A stretch of DNA of 64,000 bases from JANQQN01 sp964519665 (GTDB lineage Bacteria; Myxococcota; Kuafuiibacteriia; Kuafuiibacteriales; Kuafuiibacteriaceae), in contig CAZFIV010000021.1 of the NCBI GenBank assembly GCA_964519665.1, positions 1 through 64,000 on the forward strand. The letters run 5' to 3'. Shown piece by piece: positions 51,018 through 59,405 of this stretch. Position numbers and translations under genes: made by a program. Under the pieces are notes generated by a model. The model was not told the origin of the DNA, searched no databases, and saw nothing but the letters and a program-made list of their open reading frames with translations. The first letter of the stretch is position 1. Every line of letters starts with the position of its first letter.

Positions 51018-52859
51018 TCAGCGTGGACGCCGCGCGGCGGACCGGCGACCGGGGGTCGTCGCCCGCCGAGAGGCGACCGCGCGCCGTCGAGCGCGTCGGG
51101 GTGGGGTCGCTTCACCCTCGATGACGATCGTGGCGGGCTGAAAGCGCTTGTCATAGGCGCGCAGCCACGCCTTCTCGCCGGCGGTGAGGAGCTTGGGTTC
51201 GATCAAGCGCTTATCGAGCGGACAGAAGGTCAACGGTACGATTCGCAAAAAGCCTTTATGACCCGGCGCGGGTTCGACGGTGCAGAGGTTCTCGATGCGC
51301 ACGCCGCCGAAGCTCGGCAGGTAGATGCCGGGCTCGACCGAGAAGACCTGACCGGGCTCGAGCGGGCCGTCGGCGCCCGGCCCGATGCGGGGTGGAAATT
51401 CGTGCACGTTGATACCCACCCCGTGTCCGGTGCCGTGCGCATAGTTGAGCCCCTCGGCCCACAATGGCGCTCGCACCAGGGCATCGATTTGAGTGGCCCG
51501 GGTGCCTTCGGGAAACACGGCCCGCATACCGGCGAGCGCACCTCGGAGGACCAGCGTGAAGTACCGCCGCTGGGCATCCGAAGCCCGCACTCGGGAACCT
51601 CCGAGCAGGAACGTACGGGTAAGGTCCGTGGCGTATCCGTCAGCGAAGTAGGCGCCGGTGTCGAGGAGCATGAGCTGCCCCTCTTTCAAGACCCTTCGAG
51701 GGCTCGGGTCGCTGTAGTGAATGATCGCGCCGCTCTTTCCGGCGGCGCTGATGATCTTGAACGACAGACCCACGGCCCCGTGGGCGCGAAAGGTCGATTC
51801 AACCCGACGGGCAAAGGACGCCTCGGTCAGTCGCTGGCCGGTCTGGATCTGCCGGCAAGCCCACTGGATCACCGCGTGAACCACTTGGTCGGCCCGGCGA
51901 AAAGCGTCTTTCATGCTCTTGAGCTCGCCGGCGCTCTTGTTGGACTTCATCGCGGGCACCGGACTGGTGCTCGCCACCGGCTCGGCGTGAGCGCGCTCGA
52001 TCATCAGGCGGGCTTGGACGGTATTGTGGTCAACGTCGTATCCAACGCGGTGGACCGCCGGCTTGGGCCCGAAGAGCGCCCAGAACGCTTCTTCGTTGAC
52101 GAACTGCACCCGGCGTCGCCGGTCTTTGATGTCGGGCGGAACCTGTTCGACGTCGAGCGCCACGAAGAGCGTTTGGGGGGTGACCAGGGCCAAGGCCTTG
52201 AAGGTCGCCTGGAAGGGAAGCTGGGTTCCGCGGAGGTTGGTTAGATAAGCGATGTCGTCGAGGCGCTGGACGAGCAGCGCGTCGAGTTGATGGTCACGGA
52301 GCCATTCGGCGAGGTGGTCGAGCTTGTCGCCCACCGTAATGCCGATCCGCTCCTCGTCGACGAGCCGAAGGCCTGCTTCGGGATCTTCGGGCCGGTCCGA
52401 GCCCCGAATACGGTCGACCAGCGAGGGCACGGTGGGCTGGAACGTCGCGTCCTCCCCGAGCGCATCGACGAGCCGCTCGAGGCCCCGCGGGGTCGTCCGC
52501 TCCGCTTCGTAACCCACCGACAAGCCACCCTGCCGTCGGCGTCCCGCGAGCTCTTTCAGAACGTCGACGACGGCCTCCTCGATGCTCGTGGCGTGGGGTA
52601 CTCGAACCACTTCGTACAGGTCGGCATCGACCTCTTTTTCGGCCTGAAGCCAATATCGTCCGTCGACAATCAAGTAGGCGCGGTGGGCGGCGATCACCAC
52701 CTCGCCCATCGATCCGGTGAATCCGCTGATCCAGACCCGCGAGGAGGTTTCGGTTGGCACGTATTCGTTCAGATAGCGGTCGGTGGAGGCGACCAGTAAC
52801 GCGTCGACACCTACTCGCTTCATTTGGCGCCGGACGGCCGCCAACCGATCTGCAATCAC
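51018..52859 (-). CDS. Xaa-Pro aminopeptidase (M24B) with basic C-terminal tail
   Basis: A 613-residue dimetal aminopeptidase P that removes N-terminal residues preceding Pro. Two creatinase-N-like domains (about 1-300) precede the pita-bread catalytic domain. Its metal ligands are Asp in LLDTGAYFADGYATDLTRTF (two), His in GTGHGVGINVHEFPP, Glu in VEPGIYLP and Glu in GVRIENL. This is the long eukaryote-like three-domain form. The final 30 residues are almost all Arg, Ala, Ser and Pro (PRRARRRAVASRRATTPGRR), an added basic tail that may bind nucleic acid or membrane. Confidence 0.93.
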   Translation of the reverse strand: MIADRLAAVRRQMKRVGVDALLVASTDRYLNEYVPTETSSRVWISGFTGSMGEVVIAAHRAYLIVDGRYWLQAEKEVDADLYEVVRVPHATSIEEAVVDVLKELAGRRRQGGLSVGYEAERTTPRGLERLVDALGEDATFQPTVPSLVDRIRGSDRPEDPEAGLRLVDEERIGITVGDKLDHLAEWLRDHQLDALLVQRLDDIAYLTNLRGTQLPFQATFKALALVTPQTLFVALDVEQVPPDIKDRRRRVQFVNEEAFWALFGPKPAVHRVGYDVDHNTVQARLMIERAHAEPVASTSPVPAMKSNKSAGELKSMKDAFRRADQVVHAVIQWACRQIQTGQRLTEASFARRVESTFRAHGAVGLSFKIISAAGKSGAIIHYSDPSPRRVLKEGQLMLLDTGAYFADGYATDLTRTFLLGGSRVRASDAQRRYFTLVLRGALAGMRAVFPEGTRATQIDALVRAPLWAEGLNYAHGTGHGVGINVHEFPPRIGPGADGPLEPGQVFSVEPGIYLPSFGGVRIENLCTVEPAPGHKGFLRIVPLTFCPLDKRLIEPKLLTAGEKAWLRAYDKRFQPATIVIEGEATPPRRARRRAVASRRATTPGRRSAARRPR

Positions 52860-53158
52860 TGTTTCGGCGTATCAGTCCCGCACGGTCACCGCCAACTCGG
52901 ATCGTTCGGATCGTGGCGTTTCAAACCAGGGTGGCCGCCGGGGAGGTCGCGATGATGACCGTCCATCCGGCGCGACGGAGCACCATGGCTTCGCGAAAAC
53001 GGGGTGTCGGGTCCTTCAATCCCACGCGTTGGGTTAACCGAGGGCTCCCGCGGAGGCGTGCCGCATGATACCCAAACGGCCTGCTTCCGATTCGCGACAT
53101 CAATCCACGCCTCCGTTGGCCGTGGATAAACTACGCCCTGCTGCTCGCGATAGCAGCG

Positions 53159-53794
53159 GTGTTCGTGTACGAGGTCTCGGACGACCACGGCGCCGCGTTG
53201 CTGATCCGCGAATGGGGATTCGTGCCCGCGAGCCTCACCACCGCTCTGCGGGCTGAGAGCCCGCTGACCTCCGGTCTGCAGGATATATTGCTGACCGCGA
53301 TCACCGCTCAGTTTCTGCATGCCGGTTGGGTTCACGTTCTCGGGAACCTCTTGTACCTGCGGGTGTTCGGCGACAACGTGGAATGCAAGTTCGGTCCGAT
53401 CGCGTATTTTGCGTTCTTCATCGGGGGCGGCGTGGCCGGATTGGCCGCCCAATACGCCTTCGACCCGACGAGCGAGTTGCCGATCATCGGCGCATCGGGC
53501 GCGATATCGGCGGTCCTTGGGGCATACATCGTCCTGTTCCCTGGGTCTCGCATCGTCACCCTCTTACCGGTCCTGATCTTCCTGACGTTCGTCGAGATTC
53601 CCGCCGCGGTCTTCCTCGGTGTTTGGGTCTTGCAGCAGCTCCTGAATGGATTCCTCGCCTTCGAGGGCACCACTGACCAGGTCGCGTGGTTCGCCCATTT
53701 GGGCGGATTCACTTGGGGTCTCGTGATGGGGACGGGGTATCGGCTCAGCTTCGCTCGGCGGCGCCCTCGAAGTGATCCCGCACGTACTGCATGA
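53159..53794 (+). CDS. Rhomboid intramembrane serine protease (5' end uncertain)
   Basis: A six-helix rhomboid. The nucleophile Ser is in GASGAISAVLGAY and the His is in HLGGFTWGL; HAGWVHVLGNLLYLRVFG is the typical N-terminal core. The first usable ATG/GTG/TTG in frame is 53159, which cuts into helix 1. Upstream, the same frame reads LLPIRDINPRLRWPWINYAL from about 53081, matching the usual rhomboid N terminus, but begins after a TGA at 53066 with no standard start. An ATG with GGAGG at 53065 is in another frame. Either CTG 53081 is used or a one-base indel is present. The end overlaps the convergent SDR gene by 50 bases. Confidence 0.85.
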   Translation: MFVYEVSDDHGAALLIREWGFVPASLTTALRAESPLTSGLQDILLTAITAQFLHAGWVHVLGNLLYLRVFGDNVECKFGPIAYFAFFIGGGVAGLAAQYAFDPTSELPIIGASGAISAVLGAYIVLFPGSRIVTLLPVLIFLTFVEIPAAVFLGVWVLQQLLNGFLAFEGTTDQVAWFAHLGGFTWGLVMGTGYRLSFARRRPRSDPARTA

Positions 53795-54842
53795 GCGTTT
53801 CGACGTAGGTTTCGAAGTCGGGGCACTCGATCCCCGTACCTTCGAGTATCCGTATCGTGTTGCGCGAATTGTAGAACGCCATGCTGTTCAGGTAGTCGAT
53901 GGCCTGATGGCTGACGTGAGCGAACCGTTCGAGCCCTGGAAACCGGAGCAGGGCTTTGGTCAGGTTGGGCGGTACTCGATAGCGGGGAACCTTGCGGCCG
54001 GCCCGGCTGGCAATGGTCTCGTAGACCCGGCGGGCGGAAAGTGGATTCGGATCCACGACGTGAAAGGTCAGGCCGACCGAGGTCGGGTCGGAAACGATGG
54101 CCAGGGTCGCGTCGACGACGTAGTCGACGGGGACGAGATTGAGCGGGGCACGCCCCTCGCCGGCCAATGGAATCGGCATCGCCACCGGAGACGCGGCCAG
54201 GAGCATACCGAGGTTGTACACGCTGTCGAAACGATCGACCTCGCCGGTGCGCGAATCGCCCACGACCCCCGACGGGCGGATGATGGTGGTCGGTAGTCGG
54301 TTGGACGACCGGCGCACCAGTACTTCGGCCCGGTATTTGGTGGCCTCGTAGGCGTTGCGAAAGCTCTGCCCCAGCTCGAGCTCGTCTTCCATGATCACCC
54401 CTTGCCGGTCGCCGGACACGTAGGCGCTCGAGAAATGGGTGAATCTCTTAAGCTGGACCGCCGTTTTGGCCAGCTGGAGGATGTTCTGAGTGCCATGAAC
54501 GTTCACCGCCTCGGCGCGGCGCTGTTCGGCGTCGACGGCCTGTACGGCCGCGAGGTGGAAGATGTCGGTGACGTGCTCGGTGATTTCGCGGAACTCGGGG
54601 CCGCTGAGCCCGGCGTCCATGGCGGTCACGTCGCCGACGAGCAGGTCGACCCGCGACGCCACCGAAAGGTCTCCGGTGGACTGGTCGCTCAGCCCTTCGA
54701 GGGCTTGCCGGGCTGCGGTGATCTGATGCTCCTCGACCAGCGCCGTGATCCGCAGCTCGTCGTCGGCCGCGAGCAGCTTTTTGACCAGCCTCCGGGCGAT
54801 AAACCCCGGAAAGCCGGTGAGCAACGCATAGCGTGCGTTCAT
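53745..54842 (-). CDS. Extended SDR, thioester/fatty-acyl reductase-like
   Basis: A 365-residue NAD(P)-dependent protein. The Rossmann motif is TGFPGFIARRL (residues about 9-19), HLAAVQAVD follows, then SSAYVSGDRQG and the catalytic Y-x3-K in NAYEATKYRAE. The C-terminal part matches the thioester reductase/fatty acyl-CoA reductase (male-sterility) group rather than sugar epimerases. The likely role is reduction of an acyl thioester or a related NAD(P)-dependent step; substrate unknown. It overlaps coaE by ATGA and the rhomboid gene end-to-end. Confidence 0.8.
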   Translation of the reverse strand: MNARYALLTGFPGFIARRLVKKLLAADDELRITALVEEHQITAARQALEGLSDQSTGDLSVASRVDLLVGDVTAMDAGLSGPEFREITEHVTDIFHLAAVQAVDAEQRRAEAVNVHGTQNILQLAKTAVQLKRFTHFSSAYVSGDRQGVIMEDELELGQSFRNAYEATKYRAEVLVRRSSNRLPTTIIRPSGVVGDSRTGEVDRFDSVYNLGMLLAASPVAMPIPLAGEGRAPLNLVPVDYVVDATLAIVSDPTSVGLTFHVVDPNPLSARRVYETIASRAGRKVPRYRVPPNLTKALLRFPGLERFAHVSHQAIDYLNSMAFYNSRNTIRILEGTGIECPDFETYVETLMQYVRDHFEGAAERS

Positions 54843-55468
54843 GACCCTTCCTCTTTCCCCGGCACCGACCCGAGGTCGCCGGTGAGCGCTCGAAAGACCT
54901 CGTCAACCTGACGCTCGGTCGCTTCGAGGTCTCCATCGTTATCGATGACGAAGTCCGCGCGGGCCACTTTTTGGTCGAGCGGAAGCTGAGCCTGAATCCG
55001 GGCCTCGATCTCGTCTTCGGTCAGCGGGTCGCGCGCGGCGACCCGCGCTCGCTGAACGGCTGGACTGACCGACACGACGATCACCGGTCGATACAGGGCA
55101 TCGAGCCCGTTCTCGAACAGGAGAGGGACGTCGTACACCACCATCGGCGCGCCGGCAGCGGCGGCGCGCTCGGTCTCGGCTCGGAGCCGTCGGCCGACTT
55201 CCGGATGGACGATCGCGTTCAGCGCCGCGAGCTCGGTCGGATGGTCGAAGACGTGGCGACCGAGCCGGCGCCGATCGAGCGCTCCGTCGGCGGTCAGATA
55301 CTGGGGTCCGAACCGCTCGACGACGGCCTTCAGGCCGGGGGTTCCCGGCGCGACCGCTTCCCGCGCGAGGCGATCCGCGTCAACGATGACCGCGCCCCGG
55401 TCCGCGAGCATCTTCGCGACCGTCGATTTGCCCGACCCGATACCTCCGGTGAGTCCCACGATGCGCAT
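54839..55468 (-). CDS. coaE: Dephospho-CoA kinase
   Basis: A 209-residue kinase for the last step of CoA synthesis. P-loop GGIGSGKS (8-15), the DADRLAREAV substrate motif, HPEVGRRL and YDVPLLFE are all conserved. The start is the Met immediately before RIVGLTGG. The gene is coupled to the SDR downstream (ATGA). The divergent cytochrome gene starts 91 bases away. Confidence 0.96.
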   Translation of the reverse strand: MRIVGLTGGIGSGKSTVAKMLADRGAVIVDADRLAREAVAPGTPGLKAVVERFGPQYLTADGALDRRRLGRHVFDHPTELAALNAIVHPEVGRRLRAETERAAAAGAPMVVYDVPLLFENGLDALYRPVIVVSVSPAVQRARVAARDPLTEDEIEARIQAQLPLDQKVARADFVIDNDGDLEATERQVDEVFRALTGDLGSVPGKEEGS

Positions 55469-55522
55469 GGCTTCTTCGGGTTTCGAGTAGTTCACCGACC
55501 GCAAACTCTCAATCCCCAAGGC

Positions 55523-55550
55523 TTGACTGGTACGGGGGCCAGGGTAGGCT
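55523..55550 (+). promoter_or_regulatory. Possible promoter of the tetrahaem cytochrome-resB genes
   Basis: TTGACT (55523-55528) and TAGGCT (55545-55550) are 16 bases apart, in the 91 bases between divergent coaE and the cytochrome gene. The ATG follows only nine bases later. The -35 is good, the -10 weak. Confidence 0.35.
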
Positions 55551-55559
55551 TGCTTCTGC

Positions 55560-56147
55560 ATGGCCCAGGCCTACCTCACAGCAGGACTGACCACCTTCAG
55601 GTGGACCCAGCACGGCTCACGTCGAGCTCCGCTGCGATCACCTGCTCTGTCGGGAGCCTTCGGTTGGGGCGTATTGCTCGCGGTGTTCGGCGTCTCTCCA
55701 GCCGCCTTCGCAGCCCCGGACCATATCGGCGCGGAGCGGTGCGGAGCGTGCCATCAGGCTCAATACGAATCGTGGAAGAAGTCGCCCCACGCCAACGCGC
55801 TCGCTCGGTTGTCCGAGGAGCAGCAGCAAGATCCGTACTGCCGAAGCTGTCACACGATGGATCCCTGGAGCCAGGAGCCGGCTCTGGCTGGTGTTCAATG
55901 CGAGTCCTGCCACGGGGCCGGTCGGGCATATGCGCCCGAAGTCGTCATGCGCGACGCACGGCTCGCGAAGCTGCTGGGTTTGGCGCCCATCAAAGAATCG
56001 ACCTGCGCGACATGCCACCGAAGTGATGCGCCTCGGATCCGCCCATTCAACTACGCTGAAATGGTCAAGCGGGTGATGCATCCCGAGCCGACCGAACCAG
56101 ACGCGCCAGGCAAAGCCGTCGAGCCGGTCGAACGCCCCAAGCGCTGA
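55560..56147 (+). CDS. Periplasmic tetrahaem cytochrome c
   Basis: A 195-residue exported cytochrome with four CxxCH motifs: CGACH, CRSCH, CESCH and CATCH. The signal peptide hydrophobic core (GWGVLLAVFGVSPAAFA) sits about 35 residues in, so the true start may be later than 55560. Spacing and the contexts YESWKKSPHANAL and GVQCESCHGAG match the cytochrome c554-like multihaem family, which carries electrons in the periplasm. It is coupled to resB by TGATG, suggesting ResB is dedicated to its maturation. Confidence 0.85.
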   Translation: MAQAYLTAGLTTFRWTQHGSRRAPLRSPALSGAFGWGVLLAVFGVSPAAFAAPDHIGAERCGACHQAQYESWKKSPHANALARLSEEQQQDPYCRSCHTMDPWSQEPALAGVQCESCHGAGRAYAPEVVMRDARLAKLLGLAPIKESTCATCHRSDAPRIRPFNYAEMVKRVMHPEPTEPDAPGKAVEPVERPKR

Positions 56148-57214
56148 TGAGTCCGATCAAGTCCGTCTGGACGCTATTTGCTTCGCCCCGAACCACCGCG
56201 GCCCTCGCGATCGCGATGGCCGGGCTGGCGCTCGTATCGGCCCTGGTCCCCCAAGGCAGTGCGGCCGTCGCCTTGGCTCGTTACGAGCACTCCGAGAGCA
56301 TTCAGGCGCTCTACACGTGGGGCCTGACCGACGTATTCGGGTCACCGTGGCTCAAGGTGCTCGGGGCTCTGCTCGTCGGAAACGTCATCGCGGTCGTGAT
56401 CAGTACTCGGTGGGGCAGCGGCCAGCGAGCGACCACCGATGTGCCCGACCGGGTCCCCGAAGACACCAAGCTCGAGGCCTCTCGTCCCGAGGACGCCGTC
56501 GAGCGCCTTCGGGAGACTTTCCGAGGGGTATTGGGGGCTCCGGTCGGAGAGAAGGTCGACGGGCCCCGCGTCACCCTGACCTTCGATGCGGGGACCGACG
56601 CGCGACTCGCTCCTTTGTGGGCGCACCTCGGGCTGATCCTGTTGGTCGTGGGCGCCGCGTGGGCCAGCCGTCCCCCGCCGCTCGGTCAGCAGGTCGTGCG
56701 GGCGTGGCTGGACGTGAAGGACTCCAAAACCAACAAGGTCTACACCTACGACCTGATCGAGGGCGAGGTCGCGCAGTTCTTCCAGTGGCGGTACCAGTAC
56801 GTGATCCGCAACTATGCGGCGTCGAAAGCTGGCCTTGGGCCGGCCGTCCAGATCGAGCGTATTCTGCCCGACCTTCGGCAGCGCGATGACTTCTGGATCT
56901 ACCAGTACGCGCCGCCTGGCTTCGATGAGAAGCATCGACAGGGCAAGGTGTCGATCTCGGCTCGGAAGCTCGGTCTGGTGCCCGCGCCGGGCGCCGGGCT
57001 CAGCCATTCAGGGTCCGGGGTGCTGCTCCTGCTGGGCCTGGGCTTTCTGATCTACGGGGCCGCCGCGGGCGGACAGGCCGAGGGCCGACTGTGGATCCAC
57101 ATCGATGGACGCACGGTCCGGCTCGCGGGCGCGCCGCGCCGCGCCAACGATGAGAGCTTCAGCCGAGCGTTCCGCAGATGGGACCTTCTCGCTCGGGCCT
57201 CCCTCGCCGAGTAG
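56147..57214 (+). CDS. resB: ResB-like cytochrome c biogenesis protein
   Basis: A 355-residue membrane protein. Helices lie at about 13-32, 66-88, 163-180 and a C-terminal one near 285-305, with a large periplasmic domain between the last two (RAWLDVKDSKTNKVYTYDLIEGEVAQFFQWRYQYVI). These features and VPQGSAAV after helix 1 are typical of ResB (Ccs1) of System II. ResB normally works with ResC/CcsA, which is not adjacent. The window also carries a System I operon, so this ResB is probably a specialised accessory for the tetrahaem cytochrome gene it overlaps. Confidence 0.82.
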   Translation: MSPIKSVWTLFASPRTTAALAIAMAGLALVSALVPQGSAAVALARYEHSESIQALYTWGLTDVFGSPWLKVLGALLVGNVIAVVISTRWGSGQRATTDVPDRVPEDTKLEASRPEDAVERLRETFRGVLGAPVGEKVDGPRVTLTFDAGTDARLAPLWAHLGLILLVVGAAWASRPPPLGQQVVRAWLDVKDSKTNKVYTYDLIEGEVAQFFQWRYQYVIRNYAASKAGLGPAVQIERILPDLRQRDDFWIYQYAPPGFDEKHRQGKVSISARKLGLVPAPGAGLSHSGSGVLLLLGLGFLIYGAAAGGQAEGRLWIHIDGRTVRLAGAPRRANDESFSRAFRRWDLLARASLAE

Positions 57215-57388
57215 CGACTTGTCCCTGCGCTGACGCCGACGACGACGGCTGGCAGCGTCCAGCACGCCCCCGGCGATCTCTGGCGTCTCGCGGCGACGTC
57301 CGACCGTCGTCAGATGAGCGAGTCTGATGGTCTCGCGCTACGTTTTCGATGGATCGTTGGTCGCGCCGCGAAGTACGACACTGAACCG

Positions 57389-58240
57389 ATGTCGGAGCCC
57401 CAGAGCCGTTCGCCGGGCCAGACGGATACCGAGCGAACTCTGAGCTATCCTACCCACGCGAACGCGTTGCCGCCCGGAACTCTGCAGGGCGGTCGGTACT
57501 ATCTGCGGTTCGCAAACTCGGAAGCCGACCTCAGGGCGATCCAGCGATTGCGGTTCGAGGTCTTCAACCTGGAGCTCGCCGAAGGCTTGGATAGTGCCTA
57601 CACGCTAGGTCGCGACGAAGACGAGTTCGACCAGACGTGCCACCACCTCATGGTCCTGTTGCGGGGGACCGAACAAGTCGTGGGGACGTACCGGATCATG
57701 ACGTATCCGATGGCCCAAGGCCGCGGCGGTTTCTACAGCGAGACCGAATTCGAGTTCTCGGGCCTGCCGGCCGCCGTTCAGCGGGAGGCGATCGAGGTCG
57801 GCCGCGCATGTGTGGCCGCCGAGCACCGCAATGGACGGGTCATCCATCTGTTGTGGCGTGGCTTGGCCCGATATCTCTCCTGGAACAAGCTTCGGTATCT
57901 GTTCGGCTGCTGCTCGGTGCCCACTCTCGACGAGGACCGAGGACAGGAGCTCTACGAGCGCCTTCAGGCCGATGGATATTTGCATCCCGAAATCCGACTC
58001 TCGGCGCTTCCGGCGCTCGTCAGCAGGGGGAACGCGGTCGAGGCCGACGGGAAGGAAGAGCTACCGGCGCTGTTCGAGAGCTACCTCAACATCGGCGCTC
58101 AGGTTTGCAGTGTGCCGGCCGTCGATCGGCAGTTCAAAGTCATCGACTTTCTCGTGCTTCTGGATCTCCACCAGCTCGACAAGGTCGTCGAGCGCAAGTT
58201 CTTCGGGACCGACCGCTGGATCGAACCGGGCGTCGCCTGA
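57389..58240 (+). CDS. GNAT-family N-acyltransferase (OlsB/hemolysin-like)
   Basis: A 283-residue acyltransferase of the Acetyltransf_5 type, which transfers acyl groups from ACP or CoA, for example to ornithine in ornithine-lipid synthesis. Conserved segments include LRFEVFNLELAEG, VGTYRIMTYPMAQGRGGFYSETEF, EVGRACVAAEHRNGRVIHLLW, and LFGCCSVP near the centre. An earlier ATG at 57314 is rejected because the 25 codons before 57389 have low GC at third positions, unlike the gene. It stands alone and ends 120 bases before the convergent ATP-grasp gene. Confidence 0.8.
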   Translation: MSEPQSRSPGQTDTERTLSYPTHANALPPGTLQGGRYYLRFANSEADLRAIQRLRFEVFNLELAEGLDSAYTLGRDEDEFDQTCHHLMVLLRGTEQVVGTYRIMTYPMAQGRGGFYSETEFEFSGLPAAVQREAIEVGRACVAAEHRNGRVIHLLWRGLARYLSWNKLRYLFGCCSVPTLDEDRGQELYERLQADGYLHPEIRLSALPALVSRGNAVEADGKEELPALFESYLNIGAQVCSVPAVDRQFKVIDFLVLLDLHQLDKVVERKFFGTDRWIEPGVA

Positions 58241-58251
58241 CCCGAGGAGGT

Positions 58252-58268
58252 GGCTGACAGCGTCAGCC
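58252..58268. terminator. Hairpin between convergent genes
   Basis: GGCTGAC (58252-58258) pairs perfectly with GTCAGCC (58262-58268) around AGC, 12 bases past the acyltransferase stop and between two convergent genes. No T-run follows, so termination efficiency is uncertain. Confidence 0.5.
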
Positions 58269-58360
58269 CTCGAACGTGAACGGCTCCGAGCCCGGACGAC
58301 CCGTGGCACGGCGCGTGGGCCTTGTGACGCGCGGCGAGCTACGACTCGCTCCAAGCTCGT

Positions 58361-59218
58361 TCATTGGGGGGGCGGCCGGCGCCTGGCGATTCCGGCCACG
58401 AAGCGTTCCAAGGCCTCAGGGCCCTGGGCGAAAAAGAGGGAGGGCTCGATCAACTCGAGCTCCATGAGCAGGGGCTGGCCGTCCGCGCCGGGCGCGATGT
58501 CCACTCGTGCGTACAATAGCGGCTGCCCGATGGCCTCGACCACTCGTTGAGCAAACGAGGCTTCGGCCGGTGAGATCGGCATCGGCTGGGCGGAGACCGA
58601 CTCGCGGTCGCCGCTGAAGCGGGGCGACTTTCGTACGGCGTGCGTGACCTGGTCTTCGACCACCACGATGGATCGCTCCCCGTATCCTTCCACGGATGGC
58701 AAGTAAGGTTGCACCAACGCGTCGCCGTCGGCGGTCAGGAGGTCCAAATGGGCTTGGGCCTCTTCGGGTCGGTCGCTCGAGGTGCGTTGGGTTCGGTACG
58801 ATCCCCCGGAGACCGCGGGCTTGACGACGATGTCGGTCCAACCTCGGTCGGCACACAGCCGGACGATGTCGACGGGATGACCCGACCGAACGAGGGTCGT
58901 GGGAGTGACCGAGATGCCTCGCCGTTCGAGGTCGAGCAGATAGCCCTTGTGTAGATTCCACTCGACGACATCGACCGGGTTGAACAGCGGAAGGTGGACG
59001 CTGGTGGCCCGAAGCCAGCTCCGAAACGCTTCGCACCGCACCGGGTAGTTCCAGCACGACCGGAGCACCGCCAGTTCGAAGGTCGGCCAATCAACCGTGG
59101 CATCGTCCCACGCGACGACCTCGGCGGGAATCTCCGCTCCGGCGAGCGCCCGGGCGAGGGGAGGCGCGTCGAAGTCCGGTTCGGATAGTTCACGACACGA
59201 TACGAGAGCAATGGTCAT
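58361..59218 (-). CDS. ATP-grasp family enzyme (RimK/DcsG-like)
   Basis: A 285-residue ATP-grasp protein. LAVLRSCWNYPVRCEAFRSWL followed by LFNPVDVVEWNLHKGYLLDLE is typical of the group containing DcsG. The ATP-binding part has VVKPAVSGGSYRT and the acidic metal-binding end includes LLYARVDIAPG and LLMELELIEPSLFF. Such enzymes ligate carboxylates to amines or thiols; the substrate is unknown. Start at 59218 is the Met just before the first beta-strand (MTIALVSC). It follows the 49-residue membrane protein by 37 bases and may be the last gene of the ccm transcript. Confidence 0.8.
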   Translation of the reverse strand: MTIALVSCRELSEPDFDAPPLARALAGAEIPAEVVAWDDATVDWPTFELAVLRSCWNYPVRCEAFRSWLRATSVHLPLFNPVDVVEWNLHKGYLLDLERRGISVTPTTLVRSGHPVDIVRLCADRGWTDIVVKPAVSGGSYRTQRTSSDRPEEAQAHLDLLTADGDALVQPYLPSVEGYGERSIVVVEDQVTHAVRKSPRFSGDRESVSAQPMPISPAEASFAQRVVEAIGQPLLYARVDIAPGADGQPLLMELELIEPSLFFAQGPEALERFVAGIARRRPPPQ

Positions 59219-59255
59219 GCGTCGGCCATCGCCAACCGACAGAGAGCCGTCAAGG

Positions 59256-59405
59256 CTAGAGACCCTCTTCTTCCCTTCGCCGACGGCGTTCGGCGCGGTC
59301 CCAGTGCTGCTGCACCGCTCGGCTGCCCAGGTACCACCCCACCCCCAGCCCGAGGAGCAAGGTGAGGGGGATGTAGATGGCATGACTGAGCGAGGGCCAG
59401 ATCAT
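59256..59405 (-). CDS. 49-residue membrane protein at the end of the ccm operon
   Basis: A very small gene whose ATG (59403-59405) overlaps the stop of the ccmD-like gene (ATGA) and which ends at TAG 59256-59258. It encodes a short N terminus (MIWPSLSHA), one membrane helix (IYIPLTLLLGLGVGWYLGSR) and a highly charged, Arg/Glu-rich cytoplasmic tail (WDRAERRRRREEEG). Helix-then-basic-tail topology and tight coupling make it credible. It resembles CcmD in size and topology more than the 131-residue neighbour does, so it may be a second small partner of the CcmABC haem exporter. Confidence 0.65.
   Translation of the reverse strand: MIWPSLSHAIYIPLTLLLGLGVGWYLGSRAVQQHWDRAERRRRREEEGL

Noticed and set aside
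49034..51154. 706-codon minus-strand frame
   Set aside because: Antisense to transketolase. Its length reflects low stop frequency in GC-rich DNA.
57314..57388. 25-codon N-terminal extension of the acyltransferase
   Set aside because: Third-position GC is about half, far below the gene that follows, and there is no ribosome site before 57314.
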